From Faecalibacterium sp. UBA1819 (GTDB lineage: Bacteria; Bacillota; Clostridia; Oscillospirales; Ruminococcaceae), in assembly GCA_002315015.1 (NCBI GenBank), contig DCEX01000029.1, positions 101,672 to 165,671 of the forward strand: a stretch of 64,000 bases of DNA, read 5' to 3'. The notes beneath the pieces were generated by a model that was not told the DNA's origin, searched no databases, and saw only the letters and a program-made list of their open reading frames with translations. Within the stretch, counting starts at the first letter, position 1; every line of letters starts with the position of its first letter. The position numbers and the translations under genes are program-made. Below, in pieces: positions 60,537 through 64,000 of the stretch.

Positions 60537-60615
60537 GCGCGCGGTGAATTCTTCATTGATTCGTGTTTTGGCTTAAACAGACAGACACACAGCGATTCAC
60601 AAAGGCAGGTTGGTT

Positions 60616-61698
60616 ATGAGTCAGTCCATTTTACAACTGGAAAGTATTACAAAGAGCTTCGGTGATACCGAAGTGCTCAAGGGGATTTCTTTGTCGGTCG
60701 AGCAAGGCGAGTTTGTAACATTGCTTGGCTCGTCCGGCTGCGGAAAAACAACAACGCTGCGTATTATCGCGGGCTTGGAAAGCCCCGACTCCGGCCGCGT
60801 AATCTTAGAGGGAAAAGACGTAACCCAAACGCCGCCAAATCTCAGAAACGTCAATACCGTGTTTCAAAATTACGCCTTGTTTCCGCATATGACCGTCGCG
60901 GCCAATATCGCATACAGCTTAAAGCTGAAAAAGCGTCCCAAGGCAGAAATGGAACAGGCGGTGCGCGATGCTTTGGAACTGGTTCAGTTAAGCGGATATG
61001 AAAAAAGAATGCCCGCTGAACTATCGGGCGGACAAAAACAGCGTGTTGCCATTGCACGCGCCGTTGTCAGCCGTCCGAAAGTACTTTTGCTGGATGAGCC
61101 GCTGGGCGCGCTGGACCTCCAGCTCCGCCGTCAAATGCAGCTGGAGCTGAAAGCGCTGCAAAAAAGCCTTGGCATTACTTTTATCTATATTACGCACGAC
61201 CAAGAGGAAGCGCTGAACATGTCCGACCGCATTGTCGTAATGCGGGAAGGGCGTTTTGAGCAAATCGGCACTCCTGCCGAGGTATACGATTTGCCCAAAA
61301 CTTCGTATGTAGCACGCTTTGTCGGCACTGCAAACATTCTAAGCGCCACCGTAGAGGAAGTTGAAAACGGGGTGGCAAAAGTGCGCTGCGCCGATGGCTG
61401 CGGCATGGTGCAAACACTGCACCACTCGATGCAGCCCGGACAAACAATCTCGCTGGCCGTGCGCAGCGAACAAATTGAATTTTCCAATGCACCCGATGCC
61501 TGCGGCATTCCCGCCGAGGTATGTGAAAAAAGCTTTGCCGGCGGTATGCTGCGCATTGCTCTGCGCCTTTCGGACGGCACCAGTTTGATTGCCAGCCGCC
61601 ACGGCATTGATATTCCCGTGGAAATCGGTGAGCACGTCAAGGTAACTTGGGAGGCGTTTCACGCTGTTCCCGTCGATTTGGAGGCTGCCCATGAATAA
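60616..61698 (+). CDS. potA: Spermidine/putrescine ABC transporter ATPase PotA
   Basis: The 360-residue importer ATPase has Walker [16 protein letters not shown]-loop [13 protein letters not shown], signature [16 protein letters not shown], Walker [13 protein letters not shown] and the switch histidine in [11 protein letters not shown]-terminal TOBE domain (about 235-360) follows. PotA-type assignment over other MOI-family ATPases rests on the adjoining PotB/PotC-like permeases. ATG at 60616 follows AGGTTGG, a modest site. It overlaps potB by 8 bp. Confidence 0.9.
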   Translation: MSQSILQLESITKSFGDTEVLKGISLSVEQGEFVTLLGSSGCGKTTTLRIIAGLESPDSGRVILEGKDVTQTPPNLRNVNTVFQNYALFPHMTVAANIAYSLKLKKRPKAEMEQAVRDALELVQLSGYEKRMPAELSGGQKQRVAIARAVVSRPKVLLLDEPLGALDLQLRRQMQLELKALQKSLGITFIYITHDQEEALNMSDRIVVMREGRFEQIGTPAEVYDLPKTSYVARFVGTANILSATVEEVENGVAKVRCADGCGMVQTLHHSMQPGQTISLAVRSEQIEFSNAPDACGIPAEVCEKSFAGGMLRIALRLSDGTSLIASRHGIDIPVEIGEHVKVTWEAFHAVPVDLEAAHE

Positions 61699-62554
61699 AT
61701 CACGCCGAAAAAATGGCCGCCTGTGGCTGGCCGCCCTGCCGCTGTACATCTTTACCCTCGTCTTTGTGCTTGGGCCTTTGGTGTACATGGTGATTCTCAG
61801 CTTTCAAAAGCGTGCCGATGTTTGGGGCGTTGTACACGAGTTCACGCTTGCCAATTACCAAAACATTTTTACGCCCGTTTACTTACAAACTTTTGTTGAG
61901 TCGTTTCGTTTAGCGCTGACAAGCACTTGTTTGATTGTACTGATTGGCTATCCCTTCGGCTATTTTATGGCAAAGCTTTCACCCCGCTGGAAAAAGCGCA
62001 TGATGCTTTTGCTGATGATTCCGTTTTGGACGTCATCTTTAATTCGTTTATACGGCTGGATTATCATTTTTCGTTCAAAAGGCACACTCGACCAAATTTT
62101 AATGGGAATTGGCCTGACCGATAAGCCACTGAAGCTTTTGTATACCTACGAGGCCGTTGTTGTCGGTATGGTGTATGCTTTGCTGCAATTTATGATTTTA
62201 GCCGTTTATTCCAGCGCTGAAAAGCTGGACTGGAACTTGGTGCAGGCAGCGCGTGACTTGGGAGCAACGCCGTTTCAGGCGTTTTACACCGTTACGCTGA
62301 AACTCACCCTGCCGGGGCTTTTATCGGGAGTCATTTTAACCTTTATCCCCTCAATGGGGCTGTTTTTCATTGCCGACCTGCTGGGCGGAAACAAAATTGT
62401 GCTGGTGGGCAGCTTAATTCAAGACCAATTGATGAAAGCGCATAACTGGCCGTTTGCCGCCGCACTCAGCGTGGTGTTAATGGTGTTAACTTCGCTGATG
62501 ATTTCCGTTTATAAGCGGGTTACGCATTCCGATGAGCTGGAGGGCATTTTATGA
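61691..62554 (+). CDS. potB: Spermidine/putrescine ABC transporter permease PotB
   Basis: A 287-residue permease with six transmembrane segments, starting after a short basic N-terminus (LAALPLYIFTLVFVLGPLVYM). The EAA loop that docks on the ATPase is visible as NLVQAARDLGATPFQAFYTV near 175-195. The end FIPSMGLFFIADLLGG with GSLIQDQL is characteristic of PotB. ATG follows GGAGG. It is translationally coupled to potA and potC. Confidence 0.9.
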   Translation: MNKSRRKNGRLWLAALPLYIFTLVFVLGPLVYMVILSFQKRADVWGVVHEFTLANYQNIFTPVYLQTFVESFRLALTSTCLIVLIGYPFGYFMAKLSPRWKKRMMLLLMIPFWTSSLIRLYGWIIIFRSKGTLDQILMGIGLTDKPLKLLYTYEAVVVGMVYALLQFMILAVYSSAEKLDWNLVQAARDLGATPFQAFYTVTLKLTLPGLLSGVILTFIPSMGLFFIADLLGGNKIVLVGSLIQDQLMKAHNWPFAAALSVVLMVLTSLMISVYKRVTHSDELEGIL

Positions 62555-63348
62555 AGCATAAAACCCGACTGCCGCATTTATTTTTGGGTGTGGTTACCGT
62601 CATTTTATATCTGCCGATTGTGCTGGTTGTGGTCTATTCGTTCAACGAGAGCAAAATTTCCAGCGTGTGGAGCGGCTTTTCCCTGACTTGGTATCAAACG
62701 TTATTTCGTGATAAAGACATGTTCCAAGCCCTTGTCAACAGCATTGTGCTCGGGCTTTGTTCCAGCATTTGCGCCGCCTTCATCGGCACACTGGGGGCCG
62801 TTTCATTCACGCGCTTGCAATCGCGTACCAAAAAACCGATTGAATATCTGTCCACTTTGCCGATCATGATTCCTGAAATTATTTTAGGCATGGTGTTTAT
62901 GACGTTCTTTTCGCTCATTGGCCTTCCGTTCGGCATGACAACGCTGATTATTTCCCACACAGCATTTTGCATTCCTTATATTTATATGCTGGTGAAAGCG
63001 CGGCTGGTGGGAATGGACCCCTCCCTGGCGGAAGCCGCACGCGATCTTGGCGCAGGAGAGCTGCGTGTTTTTTGGGATATCACCCTTCCCCTGCTCGCTC
63101 CCGCCATCGCTTCCGGGATGCTGCTCAGCTTTGCGATGAGTTTTGACGACGTGATTATCAGCGTATTTGTTACAGGCGTGAATGTCAATACATTACCCAT
63201 TAAAATTTATTCACAGCTGAAAACCGGCGTTACACCGGAAATCAACGCCCTTTGTACCCTGATGCTGGCGGCAACCATCCTTTTGGTGGCGCTTTCCACA
63301 CTGTTGGGACGCATCGGAAAGCAAAGCAACGTACAAAAAGAACAATAA
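62551..63348 (+). CDS. potC: Spermidine/putrescine ABC transporter permease PotC
   Basis: A 265-residue six-segment permease, partner of PotB. It has the family features VVYSFNESKISSVWSGFSL, the EAA loop SLAEAARDLGAGELRVFWDI and SFDDVIISVFVTGVN. It overlaps potB by 4 bp. The usual next gene, potD for the binding protein, is absent: a terminator follows at once and PotC has no extra domain. Confidence 0.9.
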   Translation: MKHKTRLPHLFLGVVTVILYLPIVLVVVYSFNESKISSVWSGFSLTWYQTLFRDKDMFQALVNSIVLGLCSSICAAFIGTLGAVSFTRLQSRTKKPIEYLSTLPIMIPEIILGMVFMTFFSLIGLPFGMTTLIISHTAFCIPYIYMLVKARLVGMDPSLAEAARDLGAGELRVFWDITLPLLAPAIASGMLLSFAMSFDDVIISVFVTGVNVNTLPIKIYSQLKTGVTPEINALCTLMLAATILLVALSTLLGRIGKQSNVQKEQ

Positions 63349-63360
63349 GAAAGCGTTTAA

Positions 63361-63405
63361 AAAAAAGCCGTAAGACGGGAGATCCTCCCACCTTACGGCT
63401 TTTTT
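63361..63405. terminator. Bidirectional terminator between potC and the RelQ-like gene
   Basis: A6GCCGTAAG (63361-63374) pairs with CTTACGGCT6 (63392-63405); the inner loop can add GGGAG/CTCCC. It serves both convergent genes. Confidence 0.9.
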
Positions 63406-63437
63406 ACTGTGAAAATCAAATCACACATTTTTCGGCC

Positions 63438-64000
63438 TTATTCCTTTTGCTTCATCACTTGGTCACGCAGTGCCTGCATCCGCAGGTCGGTCTGGGCGAT
63501 GACATCGGCGCACTCTTTCAGCTCACCGGCGATTCTGCGCGTTTCCGGGGTGTGGTTTTTGTAGCGAATTTGATGCTCCAAGCTGGCCCAAAAATCCATT
63601 GCCACCGTGCGGATTTGTACTTCTACGCGCATAGGCTCCTTGTGCGTAGAAAAAAATACGGGAACCTCTAAAACTAAGTGCAGACTGCGGTATCCGTTGG
63701 GCTTTGGATTTTGAATATAGTCCTTCTTTTCAATCAGACGAACGTCATCCTGGCGCGTCAGCATTTCGGCCACGGCATAAATATCATCTACAAAAGAGCA
63801 AATAACACGAATGCCGGCCACGTCGTTGAGTGTTTGGGAAATAGAATCCACCGTTACCGGCGCACCTTTCTTACGCAATTTCTGCGCAATGCTCATTGGT
63901 TTTTTGATACGGAACGAAATGGTTTCAATCGGATTTCTCTGTTTGGAATGCGAAAGTTCATCGTTTAAAATTTCCAGCTTTGTCGTCACTTCACGGATGA
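63438..64000 (-). CDS. relQ: Small alarmone synthetase, RelQ-like (GTP pyrophosphokinase), 5' end beyond the window
   Basis: The visible 187 residues match the RelA/SpoT synthetase domain of small alarmone synthetases, which make (p)ppGpp. Motifs are RIKKPMSIAQKLRKKG, NDVAGIRVICSFVDDIYAV (with the catalytic-region Asp), NPKPNGYRSLHLVLEVP and VEVQIRTVAMDFWASLEHQIRYK. A helical C-terminus as in RelQ/YjbM follows. There is no HD hydrolase domain. The frame stays open to the window edge (IREVTTKLEILN), so about 20 N-terminal residues are missing; the GTG at 63989 is not the likely start. Confidence 0.9.
   Translation of the reverse strand, partial: IREVTTKLEILNDELSHSKQRNPIETISFRIKKPMSIAQKLRKKGAPVTVDSISQTLNDVAGIRVICSFVDDIYAVAEMLTRQDDVRLIEKKDYIQNPKPNGYRSLHLVLEVPVFFSTHKEPMRVEVQIRTVAMDFWASLEHQIRYKNHTPETRRIAGELKECADVIAQTDLRMQALRDQVMKQKE

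Larger units (their letters stand above)
60197..60609 (+). other. AT-rich intergenic region upstream of potABC
   Basis: About 410 bp with no convincing gene. It holds several short A/T tracts (60345-60445), a TATACT extended -10 for potABC, a 13-bp direct repeat (60248 and 60524), and on the minus strand a tiny 8-codon frame MKKLVKRN (about 60308-60334) after an AGAGAAG. The promoter of the small minus-strand gene should lie here. A small RNA is possible but not shown. Confidence 0.5.

Overview
The window looks like chromosomal DNA of a Gram-positive anaerobe of the class Clostridia, probably order Oscillospirales (Ruminococcaceae/Oscillospiraceae-like). Supporting signs are strong AGGAGG-type ribosome binding sites, sigma-A type promoters, a T-box in front of pheST, an L20-type leader with an AUU-started infC, AddAB, IreB, YqeG, a CD1247-type protein, LCP proteins, type III glutamine synthetase and a RelQ-like synthetase. 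Base composition is visibly above 50 % GC. No prophage, integrase, CRISPR array, rRNA or tRNA gene was found. The family assignment is an inference; the species cannot be read from the sequence.

Layout. Positions 1-48 kb are almost entirely minus-strand housekeeping genes. From 0 to 6.1 kb lie a purine nucleoside phosphorylase, an MTA/SAH deaminase, a zinc-ribbon membrane protein, a THUMP methyltransferase, IreB and a second nucleoside phosphorylase. From 6.3 to 10.2 kb is pheST with its T-box. From 10 to 13.4 kb lie a GNAT-NUDIX fusion, a CD1247-domain protein, efp, yqeG and rpsU. From 13.6 to 22 kb is leuS-rsfS-two LCP genes-nadD/yqeK fusion-yhbY-rdgB. From 22 to 34 kb is ftsY-smc-rnc-plsX-trmFO-topA-dprA-SpoU methylase. 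From 34 to 35.8 kb is infC-rpmI-rplT behind an attenuated leader. From 35.8 to 48 kb lie addBA, two GNAT acetyltransferases, cysS, a PLP lyase and murD.

The last 16 kb is more metabolic and mixed in strand: glnN and a nitrilase-family hydrolase (+), a BMP-type nucleoside ABC importer (-), a cupin and a Gfo/Idh oxidoreductase (-), mtnA, an XRE regulator and potABC (+), and a 5'-truncated RelQ-like gene at the right edge (-).

How the genes fit together. A recurring theme is nucleoside and methylthioadenosine salvage: a BMP importer, two nucleoside phosphorylases, an MTA/SAH deaminase and MtnA. Together these could turn MTA into methylthioribulose-1-phosphate through methylthioinosine. The most unusual non-genic items are a pair of MITE-like elements (about 6.3 and 32.1 kb), a gene-tail remnant beside one of them, a small minus-strand gene near 60.1 kb with a TAA at codon 6, an inverted repeat over the -10 and Shine-Dalgarno of the XRE regulator, and an uncharacterised leader in front of the Gfo/Idh gene. 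No clearly new multi-gene system was found.
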